Source: Phoronis australis (Eukaryota; Phoronida; Phoronidae). From it: 64,000 nucleotides of DNA. Below the pieces are notes generated by a model. That model was not told the DNA's origin and made no database searches. It saw nothing but the letters and a program-made list of their open reading frames with translations. Shown here piece after piece: positions 1-10,956 of this stretch (within the stretch, counting starts at the first letter, position 1; every line of letters starts with the position of its first letter). The translations under genes and the position numbers were made by a program. The stretch lies in NCBI GenBank assembly GCA_002633005.1, contig NMRA01000560.1, positions 81,848-145,847 on the forward strand. The letters are read 5' to 3'.

Positions 1-852
1 CCCAAGTCTTATTTTAATATCTGAATAAAAATATGTGAAACAGGCTAAAAGTGATTTAACAATGTGTATTTTTCATGACACTTAAAATGTGCTTCTTATC
101 TCAACAAGTAAAATTCATTCTAGTTGTCAATTTTTGTTCAATGCAATGTTACGACATTTACTGAATTAAGGCTTATTCATATTCATATTAATTCGATATC
201 TGATCTGGTAGTCCTGGGGTGGGGTCTGCGATAAAATAAGGAAACTCACTCATCTAGAAATTTTTATTGGAAACAGCATAGTTTTGAAGAGAAACTGTTG
301 TAAAAAAGTCACCCTTGACTTCTGTGCGTCACGTACCATACACCTTTTATTTTGGGAGCACTCCCACCCAGGACAATATGAATATGTGCTGCTAGCCTAC
401 CCGGCATCGTATGAGTTTCCTAAAAGAAACACTTAGTTCCACTCAATAAACCTGTTATTCAGTGGGGTAACTAGTGTGGATAACATCACCGACCGATGTT
501 GATAGAAACTGATTGCTAAAAACTTACTTAATGTTGTGTAGTCTCCGACTGGAACTCCGTAGACATAGAGCACACACAAGGCTTCAGCATCCACACACTT
601 TTTGTCAGTTAGTTGACCCTTTTGACCGCAATTGTTCACGAATATAGTAACCTTGGGTCTTTTGGGAATTTGTGGCCACCTGTCGAAGACTTGCACCAGG
701 AAAATTAGCAGTAATAAGGCTTAGCGCGACGACGTATTTTAATAACAATTCCATGTTTTACCCGTTGTTTACAGGCAGACAGCCACGCATGCGCAATTCA
801 ATTACCACAAGTACAGCAGCGACACCGCGAGGAGAATTCTCCGAATAGCCCC
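1..852 (-). mobile_element. GGGGC element copy E, 5' part, cut by window edge
   Basis: Reverse-strand copy of the ~3.5-kb terminal-inverted-repeat element best seen at 29999-33494. Its left terminus (rc GGGGCTATTCGGAGAATTCT) ends at 852, and the body runs leftwards out of the window; base 1 corresponds to about 30830 of the full copy. The exon-1-like ORF lies at 433-696 on the minus strand, but its splice donor region is altered by a small deletion compared with the other copies (no clean TTACTTG|GTAAGT). The flank at 853 (ATTCATTC) belongs to an inverted monomer of the ~1.2-kb repeat, so the element landed inside that repeat. Confidence is high for the family assignment. The superfamily is not determined. 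Confidence 0.8.
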
Positions 853-1140
853 ATTCATTCATGTTGTATTCTGAAGTGCTTAAAGTAAAACATTTGTGAT
901 TCTTAGCATTAACCACACTTTTAATCGAGTTTACAATTATTCCCTCATCCGGGCTCATAATGCACCGAATTAGTGGAAAGGTCATCAAAATATTAACATT
1001 TAATTTTTCCAACAATTTTAAGGAATTCCTTTTGAAATTGGTAAACGGGTTGCTGTCAGTAACTTCCCATAGCAATTCCTTTAATACGCACGCGCATAGT
1101 CCATTATTGTCACGCTATGGCAATACTCTTTCTAGTTTTA
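853..1140 (-). repeat. Inverted copy of the ~1.2-kb A-B-C repeat (start of unit)
   Basis: Reverse complement of the unit start seen at 1621, 2821 and 4102. It shares the ACTAGAAAG start, a GTCACG-type hairpin, TACGCACGCGCA, the segment around GGTCATCAAAA, and GCATTAACCACACTTTTAATCG. It breaks off where copy E inserted. It faces the direct array that starts at 1621, with a 480-bp spacer, so the two arrays are head to head. Confidence 0.75.
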
Positions 1141-1620
1141 TTTTGCCGTTACGGATATACATGTATCATGTATTTGAACGTACCGTAGCCTACAAAGTTC
1201 GGTAGGCCAATTTACCAGGATCGGTCGCGAGAGTTCGGGTTATGTCTCGTGATAAATTCGAGTTATTCTTCCGTGAAATATAGACTGGAGGACATTGCTG
1301 TGTGTTGTAATGTTAGACTTTCGATTTTTTCAGCTCTAAACACACGAGACGCTTGTTCATATCCCGGCCAGTGGCTCGGAACCCGATCAGGCCCTTCGCG
1401 GCCTTACTGGAGACATCACGAACATAAACCAGCCTAAGTTGGAAACTTAACTTCCATTCACGGAACTACTATACTAGTGAGCCAAAAAAATAATGTGCAC
1501 GTGATTATTTTGGTGAATTAGCCGCGAAACTGCAAATCTACTTACTTGACGCCGGGGCCGCGAAGTCAGGTTCCCCTTCCACAGCGCAGTCAGGGCAAAA
1601 GTTGTACAGTAACAATGATT
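1141..1620. other. Spacer between inverted and direct repeat arrays
   Basis: 480 bp with no recognised gene. A 62-codon open frame (1249-1437 +) has no splice signals or family resemblance that I can see. The stretch contains several GC-rich bits (around 1365-1400 and 1550-1590), unlike its AT-rich surroundings. Confidence 0.4.
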
Positions 1621-2062
1621 CAAACTAGAAAGATTATTGTCACGGCGTGACAATAACGGACTCTGTGCGTGCGTATTACTGGAATTATTATGGGAAGTTA
1701 CTAACAGCAACCCGTTTACCAATATGAAAAGGAATTCTTTAAAATTGTAGGAGAAATTACATATTAATTTTTTGATGACCTTTCCACTAATTGACCTCTT
1801 CCGGTGCATTATGAGCCCCGATGAGGGAGTAATTGTTAACTCGATTAAAAGTGTGGTTAATGCTAATAATCACAGATGTTGTAATTTAAGCATTTCAGAA
1901 TACAAGATGAATGAAGTGGTCAAACTTTCAGAATAAAAATGCACCTAATGACCATATGGGTGCAACAAATAACCTAAAAATTTAGAATTCATACTAAATC
2001 GCACTTAATAAATAGATACGTAATTCTGAAGTCTCTAGCTCAAAATTTTAGCTTGCACTCAA

Positions 2063-2075
2063 TGACCTTTGACCT
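2063..2075 (-). promoter_or_regulatory. DR1 nuclear-receptor motif in monomer A1
   Basis: The + strand reads TGACCTTTGACCT; the minus strand reads AGGTCAAAGGTCA, the textbook DR1 (direct repeat, spacer 1) bound by HNF4, RXR heterodimers and COUP-TF. Identical 13-mers lie at 2499-2511, 3265-3277, 3697-3709, 4549-4561 and 9491-9503, always at the equivalent place in A or B monomers. Binding or function is not shown. Confidence 0.6.
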
Positions 2076-2498
2076 ATTTTTTCTGATTGGTTAGGCCTAT
2101 TGCGAAGTAAAGTAGGGTATTTAATTGGCATGTTGACTTACACCAGTGTGCTGAAATTGAAAAGAATTCCTTGAAAAACGTAAGAGATATAATAACATTT
2201 TGAACGTTACAGGACCTTTGCACTAATTGACCTTATCCGGTACATTTTAAGCATCTTTAGGAGAATTATTGCAAAGCCCATGGAAAATGTGTTTAATGCT
2301 AAGAATCACAGTTGTCTAACGGTTGACACATCAGAATACTTGTTGATTGAAAAGGTCAAATTTTCAGAAGAAAAATGCACCTAATGACCCCATGTTTGCA
2401 CTAAATGACCTGAAACTTTGGATTCCGATTTGATTTACCTGTGGCAATCAGACCAGTTAATTTGAAGTGCCTAGCTCAAAGTTTTAGTTTGCACCTAA

Positions 2499-2511
2499 TG
2501 ACCTTTGACCT
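2499..2511 (-). promoter_or_regulatory. DR1 motif in monomer B1
   Basis: Perfect AGGTCAAAGGTCA on the minus strand at the end of a B monomer. Confidence 0.6.
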
Positions 2512-3264
2512 ATTTCACCTGATTGGATGACCCGATTACTTAGAAAAGTAATTTTTTAAATTGTCATGTTGACTGATACCTGTGCACCGAATTTGAAAAA
2601 GATAGCTTTAAAACTGAAGGAGGAGTAGCATTTTGAAAATTATATGACTTTTGCACCAAACGACCTCTTCCGGTGCAATATGGAATATGATTATATAACC
2701 AATCAAAATTTATATACTGTAAAAAGTCATATGCTGAATTTAAAGACCGTACCAGCACCCAATTTGGAGTTATTAAGCCTCAAAGTTGGTCAGAAGAAAA
2801 ATAGGAAGAAGAATAAGAAGAACTAGAAAGATTATTGTCACGGCGTGACAATAATGGACTCTGCGCGTGCGTATTAAAGGAATTGTTATGGGAAGTTACT
2901 GACAGCAACCCCGTTTACCAAATTATGAAAAGAAATTCTTTAAAATTGTAGGAGTAATTACATGCTAATGTTTTGATGACCTTTCCACTAACTGACCTCT
3001 TCCGGTGCATTATGAACCCCAGTGAGGGAATATTTGTGCAACCAATTTAAAGTATAGTTAATGCTAAGAATCACAGATGTTTTGCTTTAAGCACTTAAGA
3101 ATACAACATGAATTAATTGGTCAAACTTTCAGAAGAAAAATGCACCTAATGACCCCATGGATGCACCAAATGACCCAAAAATTTAGAATTCAAACTCAAT
3201 CGCGTTTAGTAAACCGATATTTAATTTTGAAGTCTCTAGCTCAAAATTTTAATTTTGCACTCAA

Positions 3265-3277
3265 TGACCTTTGACCT
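3265..3277 (-). promoter_or_regulatory. DR1 motif in monomer A2
   Basis: Perfect AGGTCAAAGGTCA on the minus strand at the end of an A monomer. Confidence 0.6.
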
Positions 3278-3696
3278 ATTTTTTCTGATTGGTTAGGCCT
3301 ATTGCGTAGTTAAGTAGGCTGTTCAATTGGCATGTTGAGATATGCTAGTGTGCTGAAATTGAAATGAATTCCTTGAAAAACGTAAGAGATATAACTTTTT
3401 GAACGTTAACTGACCTTTGCACTAATTGACCTTATCCGGTGCATTATAAGCGTCTTTAGGAGAATCATTGCAAAGCCCATGGAAAATGTGTTTAACGCTG
3501 AGAATCACAGTTGCCTAACGGTTGACAATCTGAATACTTGCTGATTGAAAAGGTCAAATTTTCAGAAGAAAAATGCACCTAATGACCCCATGTTTGCACT
3601 AAATGACCTGAAACTTTGGATTCCGATTTGATTTACCTGTGGCAATCAGAGCTGTTAATTTGAAGTGTCTAGCTTAAAATTTTAGTTTGCAGCTAA

Positions 3697-3709
3697 TGAC
3701 CTTTGACCT
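3697..3709 (-). promoter_or_regulatory. DR1 motif in monomer B2
   Basis: Perfect AGGTCAAAGGTCA on the minus strand. The base after the motif on the + strand differs from the other B copies (CTG instead of CTA), yet the 13-mer is intact. Confidence 0.6.
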
Positions 3710-4101
3710 GTTTCACCTGATTGGATGGCCCGATTACTTAGAAAAGTAATTTTTTAAATTGCCATGTTGACCTTTACCTGTGCACCGAATTTGAAAAAGA
3801 TAGCTTTAAAACTGAAGGAGGAGTAGCATTTTGAAAATTATATGACCTTTGCACCAAATGACCCCTTCCGGTGCAATATGGAATATGATTATATAATCAA
3901 TCAAAATTTATATACTATCAAAAGTAATATGCTGAATTTAAAGACCGTACCTGCACCCAATTTGGAGTTATTAAGCCTCAAAGTTGGTCGGAAGAAGAAT
4001 AAGAAGAATAAGAATAAGAATAAGAAGAATAAGAACAAGAATAAAATTGAAGGAAACCCAGGAACAACAGTACTCTGCGCTTACACGCGCAGAGTAATAA
4101 G

Positions 4102-4611
4102 AACTAGAAAGATTAATGTCACGGCATGAGAATAACGGACCCTGCGCGGCCGTATTACTGGAATTATGGGAAGTTACTGACAGCAACCCGTTTACCAATA
4201 TGAAAAGGAATTTTTTAAAATTGTAGGAGAAATTACATATTAATTTTTTGATGACCTTTCCACTAATTGACCTCTTCCGGTGCATTATGAGCACTTAATA
4301 AATAGATAAATTGAGTAATTGTTAACTCGATTAAAAGTGTGGTTAATGCTAATAATCACAGATGTTTTACTTTAAGCACTTCAGAATACAAGATGAATGA
4401 AATGGTCAAACTTTCAGCAGAAAAATGCACCCAATGACCCCATGGGTGCACCAAATGACCTGAAAATTTAGAATTCATACTCAATCGCACTTAGTAAACA
4501 GGTACGTAACTCTGAAGTCTCTAGCTCAAAATTTTAGTTTGCACTCAATGACCTTTGACCTATTATTTCTGATTGGTTAGACCTATTGCGAAGTGAAGTA
4601 GGGTATTTAAT
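4102..4611 (+). repeat. ~1.2-kb higher-order repeat, unit 3, left part
   Basis: Monomer A of the third unit (from ~4251) with its DR1 at 4549-4561. It is interrupted at TATTTAAT by GGGGC element copy A and resumes at 9119 (ATTGGCATGTTGACTTACACC). The unbroken sequence TTTAATTGGCATG at ~2117 shows the empty site. Confidence 0.8.
4549..4561 (-). promoter_or_regulatory. DR1 motif in monomer A3
   Basis: Perfect AGGTCAAAGGTCA on the minus strand, about 50 bp left of the GGGGC element insertion. Confidence 0.6.
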
Positions 4612-4749
4612 GGGGCTATTCGGAGAATCCTTGCGGTGTCGCTGCTATACAAGTGGTGATTGAATTGCGCATGCGTGGCTGTCTGCATGTAAACAACTGG
4701 TAAAAGATGCAATTTTTATCAAAATACGTCGTCGCGCTAAGCCTTATTA

Positions 4750-5766
4750 CATAGGTGGATTTAGGGGGGCCCAGGGGGCCCTGCCCCCCCCCGCTTGGCT
4801 GCCGCAAAAAAAATAAAACAGTAAGAGCGTAGGGAAATGTTGAGTTTATTAATTAACACCGGTAATTACAATTATACGGATGAAAAAAGATTTAAATGTG
4901 TGCAGTTTTAGTGTTGGTGGGGGGCTCAAATCCAATTTCAAGTGTCAAATTCTGAACACGGCGCATTCGTAACGGAACTATGGCTAAGTATAGGCTCTCC
5001 CGCGATATCGCAGGCGACCGGCAGTGGCGCTGCGCACTACTACTCCTTTTCCGTCGTCTGCTTCACTGTGCAATGAAAAAAATTTACTTCATTTTTTAAA
5101 GAAAATGGAACCTGAGTGACGATGAAAAAGCAGAATCTGCTGGTAAGATGTGAATTTTAATCGAAGCCTTAGTGAATCACTCAGAAACTCGCAATACTCT
5201 CTTTGTCAAACCTTATGTTAGGACGATTTCCAAAGCAATCCCGTCATTATTGCCAACACGAAAAACGGATTTGGTCTTTTGGGCATTTGAAGACTATTTT
5301 AAATACGACAAATTTGTTAAGAATTGATGGCACAAAATATATAACCTGTAAAAAGCATTACAAAAAGAAGTAGGTTTCGCGCGCAAACGCTGTGGACCAT
5401 AAACAAGTAGGTCTCTTAGTTTACGATTAGTAGTTAATTCGTGGTGGTGTAGTGGTAATGCACGCGCGCTCTAACTGCTAGGTCGTGAGTTCGAATCTTT
5501 GGAACTTGCAATTTTTCCTGTTTGACACGTTCTCCGTTTTTTTTTTGCCTCCTTTTCTTGGATAATACTTCAGGAATCAAGGAAAATGCTTGATTTTTAG
5601 AGGTGAAAACAGAAAAATTTCCTGGGCGGGATGGGGGCAAATCCCCCTCCCGACCTCCCCCCCATTCGGTGCTATGCGCATCTACAATTGTGGTTCACTT
5701 TCCGCAAATGCTTACAGCCGGACAAAATGTTGGGCCCCTCCTTGTGATATCCTAGATCCGCCACTG
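4750..5766. mobile_element. ~1-kb nested TIR element inside copy A
   Basis: Interrupts the element sequence GCCTTATTACTGCTAA. The left end is CATAGGTGGATTTAGG and the right end is CCTAGATCCGCCACTG (rc CAGTGGCGGATCTAGG), an imperfect TIR that resembles hAT ends. The duplicated target is only TATTA(C), 5-6 bp rather than the usual 8 bp of hAT, so the class is uncertain. Inside are a G/C-rich inverted stretch (4766-4792), AT-rich DNA and a tRNA-like promoter at 5446-5500. No transposase ORF. Confidence 0.65.
5441..5513 (+). repeat. tRNA-derived (SINE-like) promoter segment
   Basis: A-box-like TGGTGTAGTGG (5446-5456) and B-box-like AGTTCGAATCT (about 5489-5499), with RNA polymerase III spacing of about 40 bp. 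No complete tRNA cloverleaf is evident, so this is a tRNA-derived repeat piece rather than a tRNA gene. Confidence 0.5.
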
Positions 5767-6605
5767 TATTACTGCTAATTTCCTTGGTGCAAGTCTTCGA
5801 CAGGTGGCCACAAATTTCCAAAAGACCTAAGGTTACTATATTCGTGTACAATTGCGGTCAACAAGGTCAACTAACTGACAAAAAGTGTATGGATGCTGAA
5901 GTCCCGTGTGTGCTCTATGACTATGCAGTTCCATTCGTAGACTACACAACATTACTTGGTAAGTTTTTAGCAATCAGTTTCTATCAACATCTTTCGGTGA
6001 TGTTATCCCCCCCAGTTACCCCACTGAATAACAGGTTTATTGAGTGGAACTAAGTGTTTCTTTTTGGAAACTCACCCGATGCCGGGTAGGCTAGCAGCAC
6101 ATATTCATATTGTCCTGGGTGGGAGTGCTCCCAAAATAAGAGGTGTATGGTACGTGATGCAAAGAAGTCAACAATGACTTTTTCACAGCAGTTTCTCTTC
6201 AAAACTATGCTTTTTCCAATGAAATTCTCTAGATTAGTGAGTTTCCTTATTTTATCGTGGACCCCACCCCCAGGACAACCAGCTCAGTTATCGAATTAAC
6301 ATGAATAAGCCTTAATTCAGTAAATGTCATTACATTGCATTGGAAAAAATTGACACCTAGAATGAATTTTACTTGTTGAGATCAGAAGCACGTTTTAAGT
6401 GTCATGAAAAATACACATTGTTAAATCACTTTTAGCCTGTTTCACAAATTTTAATTCAGATATTAAATACTAAGACTTGGGTACAAAGGTTATTAGTTTC
6501 TACACTTAAACATCAAGATGAAATGTCAAGTATGTTCTGCGTTACAAAAGTAGTTTTGTCTTGTCTTTTCTTTTACAATTTGCTAATATTTCTATTCTGT
6601 TACAG

Positions 6606-6726
6606 GCAAGAAAAAACAACTGAAACCAACCGCCTGACCATCTATTTCACCGTTGGACAAAGTGAAAAGCAATCCTTCAGCAATAACCTGAGAGAATTGA
6701 ACGTAATTCAGAAATTCAGCACCTAA
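6606..6726 (+). pseudogene. Exon 2 of the element-borne ORF, copy A (frameshifted)
   Basis: Follows TTCTGTTACAG. The encoded peptide contains TETNRLTIYFTVGQSEK and ends NVIQKFST-stop. One A is missing from the A-run after the acceptor compared with copies B and D, so it no longer joins exon 1 in frame. Confidence 0.4.
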
Positions 6727-8315
6727 TATGCCTGATTGTGTACTCCCTCGCAATGTTGTTTCTTTCTGTGCTTTTTCAGTCTGCCATTTGTTTTTAAATA
6801 CACTGATAATTGTTTATTCTCGAATCTTGTGCAAAGCAGATTCTTATTCAGCTACATGTAGCTACAATTGAAAACATACAATAAGACAATCGATGCAGTC
6901 ACTTCCCCATAATCTGTACCAAATTGAAAAGTTTTTACCAATAGTATAAAGCCTTTCTTCTGAAAGGAAAATTTAATGTCACTCAGCTTTTGGCTTTTAT
7001 TTCACTGGGTTCTAGTTTCAATGGCCTATAGAAGCGCTTGTAAAAAAGGTCCAGTTTCAACACATGACTTTCTTTCATGTAACCTCATTCAGCCTCAATA
7101 ACATCCACAATTAGACCCTTGAAGGTAAACACAGCAGCATATCACTTGAATCGTTTTGAGCCCAAAATCAGACTCTGAACTAAACCAGAGTGTGACTAGG
7201 TCTTCTTTAGCTTCAGTCCCTCATGTTTCTTCCAGGAAAGGAAATGAGCTATTGTCCACACATGACTCATTGCCTATGAAAGGGCATCCTCACCAACGAG
7301 GCTGACTTGTGTAGCAGTCAGATAGAGTTCGTCTGGATACACAAACACTCCACTGGCACATTGTCTTATGGTAACTTAGTACTGCGATTCACATTTCTCC
7401 AGGGCCACTGACTTGCACATTGTGCCAAGCAGCACTGCTGGTGTGTGGAAGTGCTGTGGGAAGAGAACGGAGTAACAAAGCTTGTCTATGATACAGCTTG
7501 AAGTGGCCTTAAAATGTCACTGAAACTGGAACAAATATTGAAATATGAATAATTAAGTACTCCAAATTGGATAAAAAATCTTATCCCTGTTTTTCAAAAA
7601 TATATGGTGATTGGTCTACAGTTTCCCATAAAAGTAAATAATTACTATTTTCAGAAACCAAGGGTGTATATAATGAGTATTGCATAAAACTGTGTCTTTA
7701 TTTTTTATCCCTAGCCATAACAATTCTTTACACGCAGCACTTGTCTGTAAAATATACAAGTTTTTTGAGACAACTTCAAACCTTTGTTACCCATTTTCAA
7801 GCCTTTTTAATTTTGGTACTTTCAGCAATTTTAAACTCAGATTAAAGGTTCATGGGTCTCTCAAGCATACGTCTAACCTAAGGTTGAGGGAATCTTTTTT
7901 CTTCTAATAGAAGATACATGTATGAACACTTGGGTCATTTAAAAATGATGGATAATCTTTCTGTTGTTTAAGAGTAATTACAAATCGTAATGCACCATAA
8001 AAATTGCAATTTTCACAAAAATGGCAGTCATTTGAATTTATAACGACTTGCAACATTTCAAGGCATGAGTTAAGACTATTCAGTCACTTTGAATTCGGAA
8101 AATGTAATATATTTTCGTGGTTTAACAATTGATACAAGTAGCAAAACAGTTTCATGAAATCAACTTGAAGGGACTTCGTGAAGGTTAAGAATTACCTCAC
8201 CATGCTCTTTTCCCCAAACATGTATTACCTGTTATTTCCACACATTCAGTTGTACCGAATATTACAACCCCCCATGCCAATCCCCCCTCGGGTCCTGAAT
8301 AAGTAATTTATCAAA

Positions 8316-8555
8316 ATGACTTTAAAAATAGATGTTCCTTTTCAAAGGCTTTGTTTGTTGTGTCCAAAAGTGAAGGTAGGTTTTGACAACATATCTGCAC
8401 TGGATGGGAAGATCTTGTTGGTTAGCTGCAGTCAAATGCTAAAAACCAATTTTTGTCCATTCAAGGACGGTGCAGAAGCGATGCATATTTCCTCTGCACG
8501 GTACAAGCCTTCAAACGTGAAAACTGACGTGATAGATTTCCTTTTCAACGTGTAA
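8316..8555 (+). other. Second recurring ORF of the GGGGC element (copy A)
   Basis: 79 codons, from MTLKIDVPF to DVIDFLFNV. Copy B has an 85-codon version (32665-32922); the difference is an 18-bp in-frame deletion here. No family recognised, and it may be noncoding. An equivalent stretch in copy D is internally deleted. Confidence 0.25.
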
Positions 8556-9118
8556 TATATTTCTAGAAGACATATGATAGGGAGTAAACAAATAGTCTAA
8601 TGCAATGGATATTTATCACTCACGTACCCTTTGCCATTGGGATTGGATTGTAATCTTAACTCATTAACCTGTATCTAGTTGACAGCATAAACATTCACCA
8701 TTGATTGATGTAACTGTCACAGATAAACTGTTAGAAATCATTCCAAACAATAATAATGCTTTGATGTACGAAAAGATCCCGATTGCTACGTCAAGTATCG
8801 TAACAAGCATCACAACAAAACAAAGATTAACCCGACTGGCGACTGCCGCGAAGTCGACATCGGCGAGTATCTCAGTTAACAGGCATCAGTAGAATAAACA
8901 TGGCATAATCGTTAAAATAATCACAAACCTTACCTTTGCATAAGGTCGTGCTTACTTCCTCTCATAGAAGCGCGCTTTTTACGCAATCTCAGATTCAGTT
9001 GGCACGGCTGCAAGCCATTTCACCATGTATTTAAAGGGCTCGCGATATCGAGGCTGTTAATCTATCACCACTAGTACACGCACGCCCTCTAGTTATTGTA
9101 GATTTTCCGAATAGCCCC

Positions 9119-9885
9119 ATTGGCATGTTGACTTACACCAGTGTTCTGAAATTGAAAAGAATTCCTTGAAAAACGTAAGAGATATAACATTTTGAACGTT
9201 ACATGACCTTTGCTCTAATTGACCTTATCCGGTGCATGTTAAGCATCTTTAGGAGAATTATTGCAAAGCCCATGGAAAATGTGTTTAATGTTGGGAACCA
9301 TAGTTGTCTAACGGTTGACACATCAGAATACTTCCTGATTGAAAAGGTCAAATTTTCAGAAGAAAAATGCACCTAATGACCCCATGTTTGCACAAAATGT
9401 CCTGAAACTTTGGATTCCGATTTGATTTACCTGTAGCAATCAAACCTGTCAATTTGAAGTGTCTAGCTCAAAATTTTAGTTTGCACCTAATGACCTTTGA
9501 CCTATTTCACCTGATTGGATGACCCTATTACTTAGAAAAGTAATCTTTTAAATTGTCATGTTGATTTATACCTGTGCACCGAATTTGCAAAAGATAGCTT
9601 TAAAACTGAAGGAGAAGTAGCATTTTGAAAATTATATGACCTTTGCACCAAACGACCTCTTCCGGTGTAATATGGAATATGATTATATAACCAATCAAAA
9701 TATATATACTGTCAAAAGTTATATGCTCAATTTAAAGACCGTACCTGCATCCAATTTGGAGTTATTAAGCCTCAAAGTTGGTCGGAAGAAGAATAAGAAT
9801 AACAAGAATAAGAATAAGAATAAGAATAAAATTGAAGAAAATCCAGGAACAACAATACTCTGCGCTTACACGCGCAGAGTAATAA
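9119..9885 (+). repeat. ~1.2-kb higher-order repeat, unit 3, right part
   Basis: Continuation of unit 3 after copy A: monomer B from ~9202 with a DR1 at 9491-9503, and monomer C from ~9635 with an AATAAG microsatellite (9783-9832). It ends with the hairpin ACTCTGCGC/GCGCAGAGT near 9857-9881. Sequence beyond is unrelated to the other units. Confidence 0.8.
9491..9503 (-). promoter_or_regulatory. DR1 motif in monomer B3
   Basis: Perfect AGGTCAAAGGTCA on the minus strand; sixth occurrence. Confidence 0.6.
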
Positions 9886-10956
9886 TGTATATGTACATGC
9901 ATTTCTAAATAAAGATTCCCCTAACATCTGACCGTAACAATGCATAACGGAGTTATTGTTTCACAACAGCTTTTTGTCAGAAAACCCTGAATTGTCGTGC
10001 GCTCACGCGGCATCGGTGCCCGGTTAGTTAGCTTTATTGCATCTCTTAGGTAAGCCGGCATTCATCAGTGAAAGCACTGTCGGCGAAATGCCGGCCACAG
10101 ACACGGAGATGTTTCACGGTCTCATACTTCGTATTAACGGCTTACTTTTCATTCTTCACTGCCGTGAGTCACTTCTGTAGAATTTCGGGTTCTCGAGGAA
10201 ATCGAAAAAACGATATACCCGCTTTCCCCGCAGCTTCATAGTTCGCACAAGCGGGAACGATTCGCCACACCATAGTGGCACTCACTCTGCAGAAGAATCA
10301 CTGACATCGCTGCATCGTTTACTCACCTTCCTAACAGGTTAACGCGACACCTCTCCGCGAGGTAAGATCTACCGTATACGAGGTGATGTGGATATAGACC
10401 GATTAAGGCGGTAAAAAAGACCAATTGAATCGGGTGGCATTCTCCTTTAACGCTCTAATATACGTCGAGGAGATTCCTTGTCAGTGTGTTGTGTTAACTA
10501 AAGTTACTTCCAGTGTCATACAAAGAGTTTTGCATCTAGTGGGGACATCTAGTGAATAGGGATTTGTATTTGGCTTTCGATATTTCGTTGATTTATTCTT
10601 CTGCTTCATAAAATGGAATCCTGGTGCTTGCAACTCATATTCGATCACAGTAAAATAATGTTTCGACTTTGATTACAGTTCATAAATGTTCCAACGTTCA
10701 TCTGCTGCCAAACCTATGTTGCGACGATAACCATAAACAACAATGCTAGGACTTGCAATCTATTTCATGTTATATTTTTCAACGAAAGTTCGAGCACGAA
10801 CTAACTTGGCTGACACAACTACACGTACACTGCCGCTAGACACTTGTGCAACACAAGACAGTGATACGACGGCGACTGCCGTAACTACGTAACTAGACAT
10901 AACAAACCCGAATGAAACGAACTAAAATGGTTGAGCTGTAGTTATAGTAATATTAA
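9886..10956. other. Intergenic or intronic DNA, nothing recognised
   Basis: About 1.07 kb with no open frame of note and no repeat that I can match elsewhere in the window. A short inverted pair, GCCGGCATT/AATGCCGGC, lies near 10053-10105. Confidence 0.4.

Larger units (their letters stand above)
1621..2820 (+). repeat. ~1.2-kb higher-order repeat, unit 1 (monomers A-B-C)
   Basis: Three related ~430-bp monomers in order. A starts near 1777, B near 2208 and C (partial) near 2638. Each opens with a variant of TGACCTTTGCACTAATTGAC followed by CTTCCGGTGCA. A and B each contain a run of TGACC half-sites and end in a perfect DR1 (2063-2075 and 2499-2511). The unit ends in an AAGAAGAAT-type microsatellite at 2799-2823. 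Unit-start DNA (GGACTCTGTGCGTGCGTATT near 1660) resembles the reverse complement of the unit-2 end, so the unit may itself be a terminal-inverted-repeat element. Confidence 0.8.
2821..4101 (+). repeat. ~1.28-kb higher-order repeat, unit 2
   Basis: Second tandem unit; monomer A from ~2975, B from ~3407, C from ~3840. DR1 sites lie at 3265-3277 and 3697-3709. The C monomer carries an expanded AAGAAT/AATAAG microsatellite (about 3990-4045). It ends in a 9-bp-arm hairpin (ACTCTGCGC ttacac GCGCAGAGT, about 4072-4095). The start near 2859 (GACTCTGCGCGTGCGTATT) is an imperfect inverted match to this end. Confidence 0.8.
4612..9118 (+). mobile_element. GGGGC element copy A, full length, with nested insertion
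   Basis: Starts GGGGCTATTCGGAGAATCC and ends GATTTTCCGAATAGCCCC. Its 4507 bp minus the nested 1017-bp insert (4750-5766) equals about 3490 bp, the size of the copy at 29999-33494. The element sits in unit 3 of the ~1.2-kb repeat. Comparison with the uninterrupted repeat (TTTAATTGGC) gives a target AATT with left flank AAT and right flank ATT, i.e. a 2-bp AT duplication or none, depending on where the terminus is placed. A second inverted block, GTACTAGTGGTGAT, lies some 40 bp inside each end. No transposase was recognised. It contains the same two-exon ORF as the other copies, here broken by the nested insert and a 1-bp deletion in exon 2. Confidence 0.8.

Noticed and set aside
1249-1437. 62-codon open frame in the spacer between repeat arrays
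   Set aside because: No motif, no splice support, and located between repeats.
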